In this document: positions 13,101 to 26,900 of the stretch, piece by piece
Position numbering within the stretch: position 1 is the stretch's first letter
How the letters are laid out: each line of letters starts with the position of its first letter
Assembly: GCA_036172665.1 (NCBI GenBank)
Contig: CM069873.1
Location: 33,842,001-33,906,000, forward strand
Source of the DNA: Prosopocoilus inquinatus
Taxonomy: Eukaryota; Arthropoda; Insecta; Coleoptera; Lucanidae
Direction: 5' to 3'
DNA: 64,000 nucleotides
Notes under the pieces: generated by a model
Told to the model about the DNA's origin: nothing
Databases searched by the model: none
The model's input: the letters and a program-made list of their open reading frames with translations, nothing else
Made by a program: the position numbers and the translations under genes

Positions 13101-16100
13101 AAGCTGGAAATAGTTTTAAACGAAACAACACGCATTACCGTTGTTCCTGTTATGTATCTAATCGATCCTTACTCATCTATCATGTTATTTGGCGTCTCGA
13201 TGGACTCCAGTAACTCTGATGTGAGATACAAAGGTTTCGGACGCAGCAGAAGCTGGAAATAGTTTTAAACGAAACAACACGCATTAGCGTTGTTCCTGTG
13301 ATGTATCTAATCGATCCTTACTCATCTATCATGTTATTTGACGTTTCGATATACTCTAGTAACTCTGATGTGAGATATGAAGTTTTTGGACGCAGCAGGA
13401 GCTGGAAATAGTTTTAAACGAAACAACACGTATTAGCGTTGTTCCTGTGATGTATCTAATCGATCCTTATTTATCTATCATGTTATTTGACGTTTCGATG
13501 CACTCTAGTAACTCTGATGTGAGATACGAAGTTTTTGGACGCAGCAGGAGCTGGAAATAGTTTTAAACGAAACAACACGTATTAGCGTTGTTCCTGTGAT
13601 GTATCTAATCGATCCTTACTTAGCTACTATGTTATTTGATGTTTCGATGGACTCCAGTAACTCTAATGTGAGATACGAAATTTTCGGACGCAGCAGAAGC
13701 TGGAAATAGTTTTAAACGAAACAACACGCTTTAGCGTTGTTCCTGTGATGTATCTAATCGATCCTTACTCATCTATCATGTTATTTGACGTTTCGATGGA
13801 CTCCAGTAACTCTAATGTGAGATACGAAATTTTCGGGCGCAGCAGAAGCTGGAAATAGTTTTAAACGAAACAACACGCATTAGCGTTGTTCCTGTGATGT
13901 ATCTAATCGATCCTTACTCATCTATCATGTTATTTGACGTTTCGATGGACTCCAGTATCTCTAATGTGAGATACGAAATTTTCGGACGCAGCAGAAGCTG
14001 GAAATAGTTTTAAACGAAACAACACGCATTAGCGTTGTTCCTGTGATGTATCTAATCGATCCTTACTTAGCTACTATGTTATTTGACGTTTCGATGGACT
14101 CCAGTAACTCTGATGTGAGATACAAAGTTTTCGGACGCAGCAGAAGCTGGAAATAGTTTTGAACGAAACAACACGTATTATCGATGTTCCTGTGATGTAT
14201 CTAATCGATCCTTACTTATCTATCATGTTATTTGAAGTTTGGATGGTCTCCAGTAACTCTGATGTGAGATTCAAAGTTTTCGGACGCAGCAGAAGCTGGA
14301 GATAGTTTTAAACGAAACAACACGCATTAGCGTTGTTCCTGTGATGTATCTAATCGATCCTTACTCATCTATCATGTTATTTTTTGTTTCGATGGACTCC
14401 AGTAACTCTGATGTGAGATACAAAGCTTTCGGACGCAGCAGAAGCTGGAAATAGTTTTGAACGAAACAACACGTATTAGCGTTGTTCCTGTGATGTATCT
14501 AATCGATCCTTACTTAGCTACTATGTTATTTGACGTTTCGATAGACTCCAATAACTCTGATGTGAGATACAAAGTTTTCGGACGCAGCAGAAGCTGGAAA
14601 TAGTTTTAAACGAAACAACACGCATTAGCGTTGTTCCTGTGATGTATCTAATCGATCCTTACTCATCTATCATTATATTTGACGTTTGGATGGACTACAG
14701 TAACTCTGATGTGAGATACAAAGTTTACGGACGCAGCAGAAGCTGGAAATAGTTTTAAACGAAACAACACGCATTACCGTTGTTCCTGTGATGTATCTAA
14801 TCGATCCTTACTCATCTATCATGTTATTTGACGTTTGAATGGACTCCAGTAACTCTGATGTGAGATACAAAGTTCTCGGACGCAGCAGAAGCTGGAAATA
14901 CTTTTAAACGAAACAACACGCATTAGCGTTGTTCCTGTGATGTATCTAATCGATCCTTACTCATCTATCATTATATTTGACGTTTGGATGGACTACAGTA
15001 ACTCTGATGTGAGATACAAAGTTTACGGACGCAGCAGAAGCTGGAAATAGTTTTAATCGAAACAACACGCATTAGCGTTGTTTCTGTGATGTATCTAATC
15101 GATCCTTACTCATCTATCATGTTATTTGGCGTCTCGATGGACTCCAGTAACTCTGATGTGAGATACAAAGTTTTCGGACGCAGCAGAAGCTGGAAATAGT
15201 TTTAAACGAAACAACACGCATTAGCGTTGTTCCTGTGATGTATCTAATCGATCCTTACTCATCTATCATGTTATTTGGCGTTTCGATGGACTCCAGAAAC
15301 TTTGATGTGAGATACGAAGTTTTTGGGCGCAGCAGGAGCTGGAAATAGTTTTAAACGAAACAACAGGTATTAGCGTTGTTCCTGTGATGTATCTAATCGA
15401 TCCTTACTCATCTATCATGTTATTTGACGTTTGGGTGGACTCCAGTAACTCTGATGTGAGATACAATGTTCTCGGACGCAGCAGATGCTGGAAATAGTTT
15501 TGAACGAAACAACACGTATTAGCGTTGTTCCTGTGATGTATCTAATCGATCCTTACTCATCTATCATGTTATTTGACGTTTGGATGGACTCCAGTAACTC
15601 TGATGTGAGATACAAAGTTTTCGGACGCAGCAGAAGCTGGAAATAGTTTTAAACGAAACAACACGCATTACCGTTGTTCCTGTTATGTATCTAATCGATC
15701 CTTACTCATCTATCATGTTATTTGGCGTCTCGATGGACTCCAGTAACTCTGATGTGAGATACAAAGGTTTCGGACGCAGCAGAAGCTGGAAATAGTTTTA
15801 AACGAAACAACACGCATTAGCGTTGTTCCTGTGATGTATCTAATCGATCCTTACTCATCTATCATGTTATTTGACGTTTCGATATACTCTAGTAACTCTG
15901 ATGTGAGATATGAAGTTTTTGGACGCAGCAGGAGCTGGAAATAGTTTTAAACGAAACAACACGTATTAGCGTTGTTCCTGTGATGTATCTAATCGATCCT
16001 TATTTATCTATCATGTTATTTGACGTTTCGATGCACTCTAGTAACTCTGATGTGAGATACGAAGTTTTTGGACGCAGCAGGAGCTGGAAATAGTTTTAAA

Positions 16101-18589
16101 CGAAACAACACGTATTAGCGTTGTTCCTGTGATGTATCTAATCGATCCTTACTTAGCTACTATGTTATTTGATGTTTCGATGGACTCCAGTAACTCTAAT
16201 GTGAGATACGAAATTTTCGGACGCAGCAGAAGCTGGAAATAGTTTTAAACGAAACAACACGCTTTAGCGTTGTTCCTGTGATGTATCTAATCGATCCTTA
16301 CTCATCTATCATGTTATTTGACGTTTCGATGGACTCCAGTAACTCTAATGTGAGATACGAAATTTTCGGGCGCAGCAGAAGCTGGAAATAGTTTTAAACG
16401 AAACAACACGCATTAGCGTTGTTCCTGTGATGTATCTAATCGATCCTTACTCATCTATCATGTTATTTGACGTTTCGATGGACTCCAGTATCTCTAATGT
16501 GAGATACGAAATTTTCGGACGCAGCAGAAGCTGGAAATAGTTTTAAACGAAACAACACGCATTAGCGTTGTTCCTGTGATGTATCTAATCGATCCTTACT
16601 TAGCTACTATGTTATTTGACGTTTCGATGGACTCCAGTAACTCTGATGTGAGATACAAAGTTTTCGGACGCAGCAGAAGCTGGAAATAGTTTTGAACGAA
16701 ACAACACGTATTATCGATGTTCCTGTGATGTATCTAATCGATCCTTACTTATCTATCATGTTATTTGAAGTTTGGATGGTCTCCAGTAACTCTGATGTGA
16801 GATTCAAAGTTTTCGGACGCAGCAGAAGCTGGAGATAGTTTTAAACGAAACAACACGCATTAGCGTTGTTCCTGTGATGTATCTAATCGATCCTTACTCA
16901 TCTATCATGTTATTTTTTGTTTCGATGGACTCCAGTAACTCTGATGTGAGATACAAAGCTTTCGGACGCAGCAGAAGCTGGAAATAGTTTTGAACGAAAC
17001 AACACGTATTAGCGTTGTTCCTGTGATGTATCTAATCGATATTTACTTAGCTACTATGTTATTTGACGCTTCGATGGACTCCAATAACTCTGATGTGAGA
17101 TACAAAGTTTTCGGACGCAGCAGAAGCTGGAAATAGTTTTAAACGAAACAACACGCATTAGCGTTGTTCCTGTGATGTATCTAATCGATCCTTACTCATC
17201 TATCATTATATTTGACGTTTGGATGGACTACAGTAACTCTGATGTGAGATACAAAGTTTACGGACGCAGCAGAAGCTGGAAATAGTTTTAAACGAAACAA
17301 CACGCATTACCGTTGTTCCTGTGATGTATCTAATCGATCCTTACTCATCAATCATGTTATTTGACGTTTGAATGGACTCCAGTAACTCTGATGTGAGATA
17401 CAAAGTTCTCGGACGCAGCAGAAGCTGGAAATACTTTTAAACGAAACAACACGCATTAGCGTTGTTCCTGTGATGTATCTAATCGATCCTTACTCATCTA
17501 TCATTATATTTGACTTTTGGATGGACTACAGTAACTCTGATGTGAGATACAAAGTTTACGGACGCAGCAGAAGCTGGAAATAGTTTTAATCGAAACAACA
17601 CGCATTAGCGTTGTTCCTGTGATGTATCTAATCGATCCTTACTCATTTATCATGTTATTTGGCGTCTCGATGGACTCCAGTAACTCTGATGTGAGATACA
17701 AAGTTTTCGGACGCAGCAGAAGCTGGAAATAAATTTAAACGAAACAACACGCATTAGCGTTGTTCCTGTGATGTATCTAATCGATCCTTACTCATCTATC
17801 ATGTTATTTGGCGTTTCGATGGACTCCAGAAACTTTGAGGTGAGATACGAAGTTCTCGGACGCAGCTGAAGCTGGAAATAGTTTTAAATGAAACAACACG
17901 TACTAGCGTTGTTCCTGTGATGTATCTAATCGATCCTTAATCATCTATCATGTTATTTGACGTTTGGATGGACTCCAGTAACTCTGATGTGAGATACAAT
18001 GTTCTCGGACGCAGCAGAAGCTGGAAATAGTTTTGAACGAAACAACACGTATTAGCGTTGTTCCTGTGATGTATCTAATCGATCCTTACTCATCTATCAT
18101 GTTATTTGGCGTTTCGATGGACTCCAGTAACTCTGATGTGAGATACAAAGTTTTCGGACGCAGCAGAAGCTGGAAATAGTTTTGAACGAAACAACACGTA
18201 TTAGCGTTCTTCCTGTGATGTATCTAATCGATCCCTACTCATTTATCATGTTATTTGGCGTTTCGATGGACTCCAGTAACTCTGATGTGAGATACAAAGT
18301 TCTCGGTCGCAGCTGAAGCTAGAAATAGTTTTAAACGAAACAACACGCATTAGCGTTGTTCCTGTGATGTATTTAATCGATCCTTACTCATCTATCATGA
18401 TATTTGACGATTGAATGGTCTCCAGTAACTCTGATGTGAGATACAAAGTTCTCGGACGCAGCAGAAGCTGGAAATAGTTTTGAACGAAACAACACGTATT
18501 AGCGTTGTTCCTGTGATGTATCTAATCGATCCTTACTTATCTACTATGTTATTTGAAGTTTCGATGGACTCCAGTAACTCTGATGTGAG
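7141..18589 (+). repeat. HOR domain 2a: 33-, 17- and 50-monomer offsets
   Basis: The monomer with TTTCGATATACTC and GATATGAAG lies at 8431, 13346 and 15879. The first step, 4915 bp, is 33 monomers with one 2-bp loss; the second, 2533 bp, is exactly 17 monomers. The TTTCGATAGACTCC monomer at 12001 recurs at 14534, also at 2533. The segment from about 16985 repeats the segment from about 9535 with offset 7450 (50 monomers), for example GACGCTTCGATGG at 9619 and 17069. The simplest history is a 33-monomer HOR with a 17-monomer block duplicated inside it. Confidence 0.82.
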
Positions 18590-21500
18590 ATACGAAATTT
18601 TCGAACGCAGCAGAATCTGGAAATAGTTTTAAATGAAACAACACGCATTAGCGTTGTTCCTGTGATGTATCTAATCGATCCTTACTCATCTATCATGTTA
18701 TTTGACGTTTCGATGGACTCTAGTAACTCTGATGTGAGATACGAAGTTTTTGGACGCAGCAGGAGCTGGAAATAGTTTTAAACGAAACAACACGTATTAG
18801 CGTTGTTCCTGTGATGGATCTAATCGCTCCTTACTTAGCTACTATGTTATTTGACGTTTCGATGGACTCCAGTAACTCTAATGTGAGATACGAAATTTTC
18901 GGACGCAGCAGAAGCTGGAAATAGTTTTAAACGAAACAACACGTATTAGCGTTGTTCCTGTGATGTATCTAATCGATCCTTACTCATCTATCATGTTATT
19001 TGACGTTTGGATGGACTCCAGTAACTGATGTGAGATACAAAGTTCTCGGACGCAGCAGAAGCTGGAAATAGTTTTGAACGAAACAACACGTATTAGCGTT
19101 GTTCCTGTGATGTATCTAATCGATCCTTACTTATCTATCATGTTATCTGACGTTTGGATGGACTCCAGTAACTCTGATGTGAGATACAATGTTTTCGGAC
19201 GCAGCAGACTCTGGAGATAATTTTAAACGAAACAACACGCATTAGCGTTGTTCCTGTGATGTATCTAATCGATCCTTACTCATCTATCATGTTATTTGGC
19301 GTTTCGATGGACTCCAGTAACTCTGAAGTGAGATACAAAGTTTTCGGACGCAGCAGAAGCTGGAAATAGTTTTGAACGAAACAACACGTATTAGCGTTGT
19401 TCCTGTGATGTATCTAATCGATCCTTACTTAGCTACTATGTTATTTGACGTTTCGATAGACTCCAATAACTCTGATGTGAGATACAAAGTTTTCGGACGC
19501 AGCAGAAGCTGGAAATAGTTTTAAACGAAACAACACGCATTAGCGTTGTTCCTGTGATGTATCTAATCGATCCTTACTCATCTATCATTATATTTGACGT
19601 TTGGATGGACTACAGTAACTCTGATGTGAGATACAAAGTTTACGGACGCAGCAGAAGCTGGAAATAGTTTTAAACGAAACAACACGCATTACCGTTGTTC
19701 CTGTGATGTATCTAATCGATCCTTACTCATCTATCATGTTATTTGACGTTTGAATGGACTCCAGTAACTCTGATGTGAGATACAAAGTTCTCGGACGCAG
19801 CAGAAGCTGGAAATACTTTTAAACGAAACAACACGCATTAGCGTTGTTCCTGTGATGTATCTAATCGATCCTTACTCATCTATCATTATATTTGACGTTT
19901 GGATGGACTACAGTAACTCTGATGTGAGATACAAAGTTTACGGACGCAGCAGAAGCTGGAAATAGTTTTAATCGAAACAACACGCATTAGCGTTGTTTCT
20001 GTGATGTATCTAATCGATCCTTACTCATCTATCATGTTATTTGGCGTCTCGATGGACTCCAGTAACTCTGATGTGAGATACAAAGTTTTCGGACGCAGCA
20101 GAAGCTGGAAATAGTTTTAAACGAAACAACACGCATTAGCGTTGTTCCTGTGATGTATCTAATCGATCCTTACTCATCTATCATGTTATTTGGCGTTTCG
20201 ATGGACTCCAGAAACTTTGATGTGAGATACGAAGTTTTTGGGCGCAGCAGGAGCTGGAAATAGTTTTAAACGAAACAACAGGTATTAGCGTTGTTCCTGT
20301 GATGTATCTAATCGATCCTTACTCATCTATCATGTTATTTGACGTTTGGGTGGACTCCAGTAACTCTGATGTGAGATAAAATGTTCTCGGACGCAGCAGA
20401 TGCTGGAAATAGTTTTGAACGAAACAACACGTATTAGCGTTGTTCCTGTGATGTATCTAATCGATCCTTACTCATCTATCATGTTATTTGACGTTTGGAT
20501 GGACTCCAGTAACTCTGATGTGAGATACGAAGTTTTTGGACGCAGCAGAAGCTGGAAATAGTTTTAAATGAAGCAACACGTATTAGCGTTGTTCCTGTGA
20601 TGTATCTAATAGATCCTTATTTATCTATCATGTTATTTGACGTTTCGATGGACTCTAGTAACTCTGATGTGAGATACGAAGTTTTTGGACGCAGCAGGAG
20701 CTGGAAATAGTTTTAAACGAAACAACACGTACTAGCGTTGTTCCTGTGATATATCTAATCGATTATTACTCTTCTATCATGTTATTTGACGTTTGGATGG
20801 ACTCCAGTAACTCTGATCTGAGGTACAAAGTTTTCGGACGCAGCAGAAGCTGGAAATAGTTTTAAATGAAACAACACGCATTAGCGTTGTTCCTGTGATG
20901 TATCTAATGGATCCTTACTCATCTATCATGTTATTTGACGTTTCGATGGACTCTAGTAACTCTGATGTGAGATACGAAGTTTTTGGACGCAGCAGGAGCT
21001 GGAAATAGTTTTAAACGAAACAACACGTATTAGCGTTGTTCCTGTGATGTATCTAATCGATCCTTACTCATCTATCATGTTATTTGACGTTTGGATGGAC
21101 TCCAGTAACTCTGATGTGAGATACAATGTTCTCGGACGCAGCAGAAGCTGGAAATAGTTTTGAACGAAACAACACGTATTAGCGTTGTTCCTGTGATGTA
21201 TCTAATCGATCCTTACTCATCTATCATGTTATTTGACGTTTGGATGGACTCCAGTAACTCTGATGTGAGATACAAAGTATTCGGACGCAGCAGAAGCTGG
21301 AAATAGTTTTAAATGAAACAACACGTACTAGCGTTGTTCCTGTGATATATCTAATCGATTATTACTCTTCTATCATGTTATTTGACGTTTCGATGGAATC
21401 TAGTAACTCTGATGTAAGATACGAAGTTTTTGGGCGCAGCAGGAGCTGGAAATAGTTTTAAACGAAACAACAGGTATTAGCGTTGTTCCTGTGATGTATC

Positions 21501-23950
21501 TAATCGATCCTTACTCATCTATCATGTTATTTGACGTTTGGATGGACTCCAGTAACTCTGATGTGAGATAAAATGTTCTCGGACGCAGCAGATGCTGGAA
21601 ATAGTTTTGAACGAAACAACACGTATTAGCGTTGTTCCTGTGATGTATCTAATCGATCCTTACTCATCTATCATGTTATTTGACGTTTGGATGGACTCCA
21701 GTAACTCTGATGTGAGATACGAAGTTTTTGGACGCAGCAGAAGCTGGAAATAGTTTTAAATGAAGCAACACGTATTAGCGTTGTTCCTGTGATGTATCTA
21801 ATAGATCCTTATTTATCTATCATGTTATTTGACGTTTCGATGGACTCTAGTAACTCTGATGTGAGATACGAAGTTCTTGGACGCAGCAGAAGCTGGAAAT
21901 AGTTTTAAATGAAACAACACGCATTAGCGTTGTTCCTGTGATGTATCTAATGGATCCTTACCATCTATCATGTTATTTGACGTTTCGATGGACTCTAGTA
22001 ACTCTGATGTGAGATACGAAGTTTTTGGACGCAGCAGGAGCTGGAAATAGTTTTAAACGAAACAACACGCATTAGCGTTGTTCCTGTGATGTATCTAATC
22101 GATCCTTACTCATCTATCATGTTATTTGACGTTTGGATGGACTCCAGTAGCTCTGATGTGAGATACAATGTTCTCTGACGCAGCAGATGCTGGAAATAGT
22201 TTTGAACGAAACAACACGTATTAGCGTTGTTCCTGTGATGTATCTAAACGATCCTTACTCATCTATCATGTTATTTGACGTTTGGATGGACTCCAGTAAC
22301 TCTGATGTGAGATACAAAGTTCTCGGACGCAGCAGAAGCTGGAAATAGTTTTAAACGAAACAACACGCATTACCGTTGTTCCTGTGATGTATCTAATCGA
22401 TCCTTACTCATCTATCATGTTATTTGGCGTCTCGATGGACTCCAGTAACTCTGATGTGAGATACAAAGGTTTCGGACGCATCAGAAGCTGGAAATAGTTT
22501 TAAACGAAACAACACGCATTAGCGTTGTTCCTGTGATGTATCTAATCGATCCTTACTCATCTATCATGTTATTTGACGTTTCGATATACTCTAGTAACTC
22601 TGATGTGAGATATGAAGTTTTTGGACGCAGCAGGAGCTGGAAATAGTTTTAAACGAAACAACACGTATTAGCGTTGTTCCTGTGATGTATCTAATCGATC
22701 CTTATTTATCTATCATGATATTTGACGTTTCGATGCACTCTAGTAACTCTGATGTGAGATACGAAGTTTTTGGACGCAGCAGGAGCTGGAAATAGTTTTA
22801 AACGAAACAACACGTATTACCGTTGTTCCTGTGATGTATCTAATCGATCCTTACTTAGCTACTATGTTATTTGATGTTTCGATGGACTCCAGTAACTCTA
22901 ATGTGAGATACGAAATTTTCGGACGCAGCAGAAGCTGGAAATAATTTTAAACGAAACAACACGCTTTAGCGTTGTTCCTGTGATGTATCTAATCGATCCT
23001 TACTCATCTATCATGTTATTTGACGTTTCGATGGACTCCAGTAACTCTAATGTGAGATACGAAATTTTCGGGCGCAGCAGAAGCTGGAAATAGTTTTAAA
23101 CGAAACAACACGCATTAGCGTTGTTCCTGTGATGTATCTAATCGATCCTTACTCATCTATCATGTTATTTATCGTTTCGATGGACTCCAGTATCTCTAAT
23201 GTGAGATACGAAATTTTCGGACGCAGCAGAAGCTGGAAATAGTTTTAAACGAAACAAAACGCATTAGCGTTTTTCCTGTGATGTATCTAATCGATCCTTA
23301 CTCATCTATCATGTTATTTGACGTTTCGATGGACTCTAGTAACTCTGATGTGACATACGAAGTTTTTGGGCGCAGCAGGAGCTGGAAATAGTTTTAAAAG
23401 AAGCAATACGTATTAGCGTTGTTCCTGTGATGTATCTAATCGATCCTTACTTAGCTACTATGTTATTTGACGTTTCGATGGACTCCAGTAACTCTAATGT
23501 GAGATACGAAATTTTCGGACGCAGCAGAAGCTGGAAATAGTTTTAAAGGAAACAACACGTATTAGCGTTGTTCCTGTGATGTATCTAATCGATCCTTACT
23601 CATCTATCATGTTATTTGACGTTTGGATGGACTCCAGTAACTCTGATGTGAGATACAAAGTTCTCGGACGCAGCAGAAGCTGGAAATAGTTTTGAACGAA
23701 ACAACACGTATTATCGTTGTTCCTGTGATGTATCTAATCGATCCTTACTTATCTATCATGTTATTTGAAGTTTGGATGGTCTCCAGTAACTCTGATGTGA
23801 GATTCAAAGTTTTCGGACGCAGCAGAAGCTGGAGATAGTTTTAAACGAAACAACACGCATTAGCGTTGTTCCTGTGATGTATCTAATCGATCCTTACTCA
23901 TCTATCATGTTATTTTTTGTTTCGATGGACTCCAGTAACTCTGATGTGAG
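18590..23950 (+). repeat. 36-monomer HOR copy 1 (5361 bp)
   Basis: First of two tandem copies. Markers shared at offset 5361 include the CAGTAACTGA 2-bp deletion (19019 and 24380), the GCAGACTCTGG variant (about 19207 and 24568), GATAAAATGTTCTC (about 20375 and 25736), the 1-bp deletion TTACCATC (about 21960 and 27321) and TCGATATACTC (22581 and 27942). The boundary at about 23950 is inside a monomer: the first half matches a TATTTTTTGTTTCG monomer and the second half a GAAATTTTCGAACG monomer, which normally lie 13 monomers apart (29166 and 31103). Confidence 0.85.
23702..23705 (+). other. Unoccupied paralogue of the insertion site
   Basis: The intact site TTTGAACGAAACAACACG followed by TATTATCGTTG occurs here, in the same HOR context as the left flank of the element. 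It shows the sequence before insertion and identifies CAAC as the duplicated bases. Confidence 0.85.
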
Positions 23951-26900
23951 ATACGAAATTTTCGAACGCAGCAGAATCTGGAAATAGTTTTAAATGAAAC
24001 AACACGCATTAGCGTTGTTCCTGTGATGTATCTAATCGATCCTTACTCATCTATCATGTTATTTGACGTTTCGATGGACTCTAGTAACTCTGATGTGAGA
24101 TACGAAGTTTTTGGACGCAGCAGGAGCTGGAAATAGTTTTAAACGAAACAACACGTATTAGCGTTGTTCCTGTGATGGATCTAATCGCTCCTTACTTAGC
24201 TACTATGTTATTTGACGTTTCGATGGACTCCAGTAACTCTAATGTGAGATACGAAATTTTCGGACGCAGCAGAAGCTGGAAATAGTTTTAAACGAAACAA
24301 CACGTATTAGCGTTGTTCCTGTGATGTATCTAATCGATCCTTACTCATCTATCATGTTATTTGACGTTTGGATGGACTCCAGTAACTGATGTGAGATACA
24401 AAGTTCTCGGACGCAGCAGAAGCTGGAAATAGTTTTGAACGAAACAACACGTATTAGCGTTGTTCCTGTGATGTATCTAATCGATCCTTACTTATCTATC
24501 ATGTTATCTGACGTTTGGATGGACTCCAGTAACTCTGATGTGAGATACAATGTTTTCGGACGCAGCAGACTCTGGAGATAATTTTAAACGAAACAACACG
24601 CATTAGCGTTGTTCCTGTGATGTATCTAATCGATCCTTACTCATCTATCATGTTATTTGGCGTTTCGATGGACTCCAGTAACTCTGAAGTGAGATACAAA
24701 GTTTTCGGACGCAGCAGAAGCTGGAAATAGTTTTGAACGAAACAACACGTATTAGCGTTGTTCCTGTGATGTATCTAATCGATCCTTACTTAGCTACTAT
24801 GTTATTTGACGTTTCGATAGACTCCAATAACTCTGATGTGAGATACAAAGTTTTCGGACGCAGCAGAAGCTGGAAATAGTTTTAAACGAAACAACACGCA
24901 TTAGCGTTGTTCCTGTGATGTATCTAATCGATCCTTACTCATCTATCATTATATTTGACGTTTGGATGGACTACAGTAACTCTGATGTGAGATACAAAGT
25001 TTACGGACGCAGCAGAAGCTGGAAATAGTTTTAAACGAAACAACACGCATTACCGTTGTTCCTGTGATGTATCTAATCGATCCTTACTCATCTATCATGT
25101 TATTTGACGTTTGAATGGACTCCAGTAACTCTGATGTGAGATACAAAGTTCTCGGACGCAGCAGAAGCTGGAAATACTTTTAAACGAAACAACACGCATT
25201 AGCGTTGTTCCTGTGATGTATCTAATCGATCCTTACTCATCTATCATTATATTTGACGTTTGGATGGACTACAGTAACTCTGATGTGAGATACAAAGTTT
25301 ACGGACGCAGCAGAAGCTGGAAATAGTTTTAATCGAAACAACACGCATTAGCGTTGTTTCTGTGATGTATCTAATCGATCCTTACTCATCTATCATGTTA
25401 TTTGGCGTCTCGATGGACTCCAGTAACTCTGATGTGAGATACAAAGTTTTCGGACGCAGCAGAAGCTGGAAATAGTTTTAAACGAAACAACACGCATTAG
25501 CGTTGTTCCTGTGATGTATCTAATCGATCCTTACTCATCTATCATGTTATTTGGCGTTTCGATGGACTCCAGAAACTTTGATGTGAGATACGAAGTTTTT
25601 GGGCGCAGCAGGAGCTGGAAATAGTTTTAAACGAAACAACAGGTATTAGCGTTGTTCCTGTGATGTATCTAATCGATCCTTACTCATCTATCATGTTATT
25701 TGACGTTTGGGTGGACTCCAGTAACTCTGATGTGAGATAAAATGTTCTCGGACGCAGCAGATGCTGGAAATAGTTTTGAACGAAACAACACGTATTAGCG
25801 TTGTTCCTGTGATGTATCTAATCGATCCTTACTCATCTATCATGTTATTTGACGTTTGGATGGACTCCAGTAACTCTGATGTGAGATACGAAGTTTTTGG
25901 ACGCAGCAGAAGCTGGAAATAGTTTTAAATGAAGCAACACGTATTAGCGTTGTTCCTGTGATGTATCTAATAGATCCTTATTTATCTATCATGTTATTTG
26001 ACGTTTCGATGGACTCTAGTAACTCTGATGTGAGATACGAAGTTTTTGGACGCAGGAGGAGCTGGAAATAGTTTTAAACGAAACAACACGTACTAGCGTT
26101 GTTCCTGTGATATATCTAATCGATTATTACTCTTCTATCATGTTATTTGACGTTTGGATGGACTCCAGTAACTCTGATCTGAGGTACAAAGTTTTCGGAC
26201 GCAGCAGAAGCTGGAAATAGTTTTAAATGAAACAACACGCATTAGCGTTGTTCCTGTGATGTATCTAATGGATCCTTACTCATCTATCATGTTATTTGAC
26301 GTTTCGATGGACTCTAGTAACTCTGATGTGAGATACGAAGTTTTTGGACGCAGCAGGAGCTGGAAATAGTTTTAAACGAAACAACACGTATTAGCGTTGT
26401 TCCTGTGATGTATCTAATCGATCCTTACTCATCTATCATGTTATTTGACGTTTGGATGGACTCCAGTAACTCTGATGTGAGATACAATGTTCTCGGACGC
26501 AGCAGAAGCTGGAAATAGTTTTGAACGAAACAACACGTATTAGCGTTGTTCCTGTGATGTATCTAATCGATCCTTACTCATCTATCATGTTATTTGACGT
26601 TTGGATGGACTCCAGTAACTCTGATGTGAGATACAAAGTATTCGGACGCAGCAGAAGCTGGAAATAGTTTTAAATGAAACAACACGTACTAGCGTTGTTC
26701 CTGTGATATATCTAATCGATTATTACTCTTCTATCATGTTATTTGACGTTTCGATGGAATCTAGTAACTCTGATGTAAGATACGAAGTTTTTGGGCGCAG
26801 CAGGAGCTGGAAATAGTTTTAAACGAAACAACAGGTATTAGCGTTGTTCCTGTGATGTATCTAATCGATCCTTACTCATCTATCATGTTATTTGACGTTT

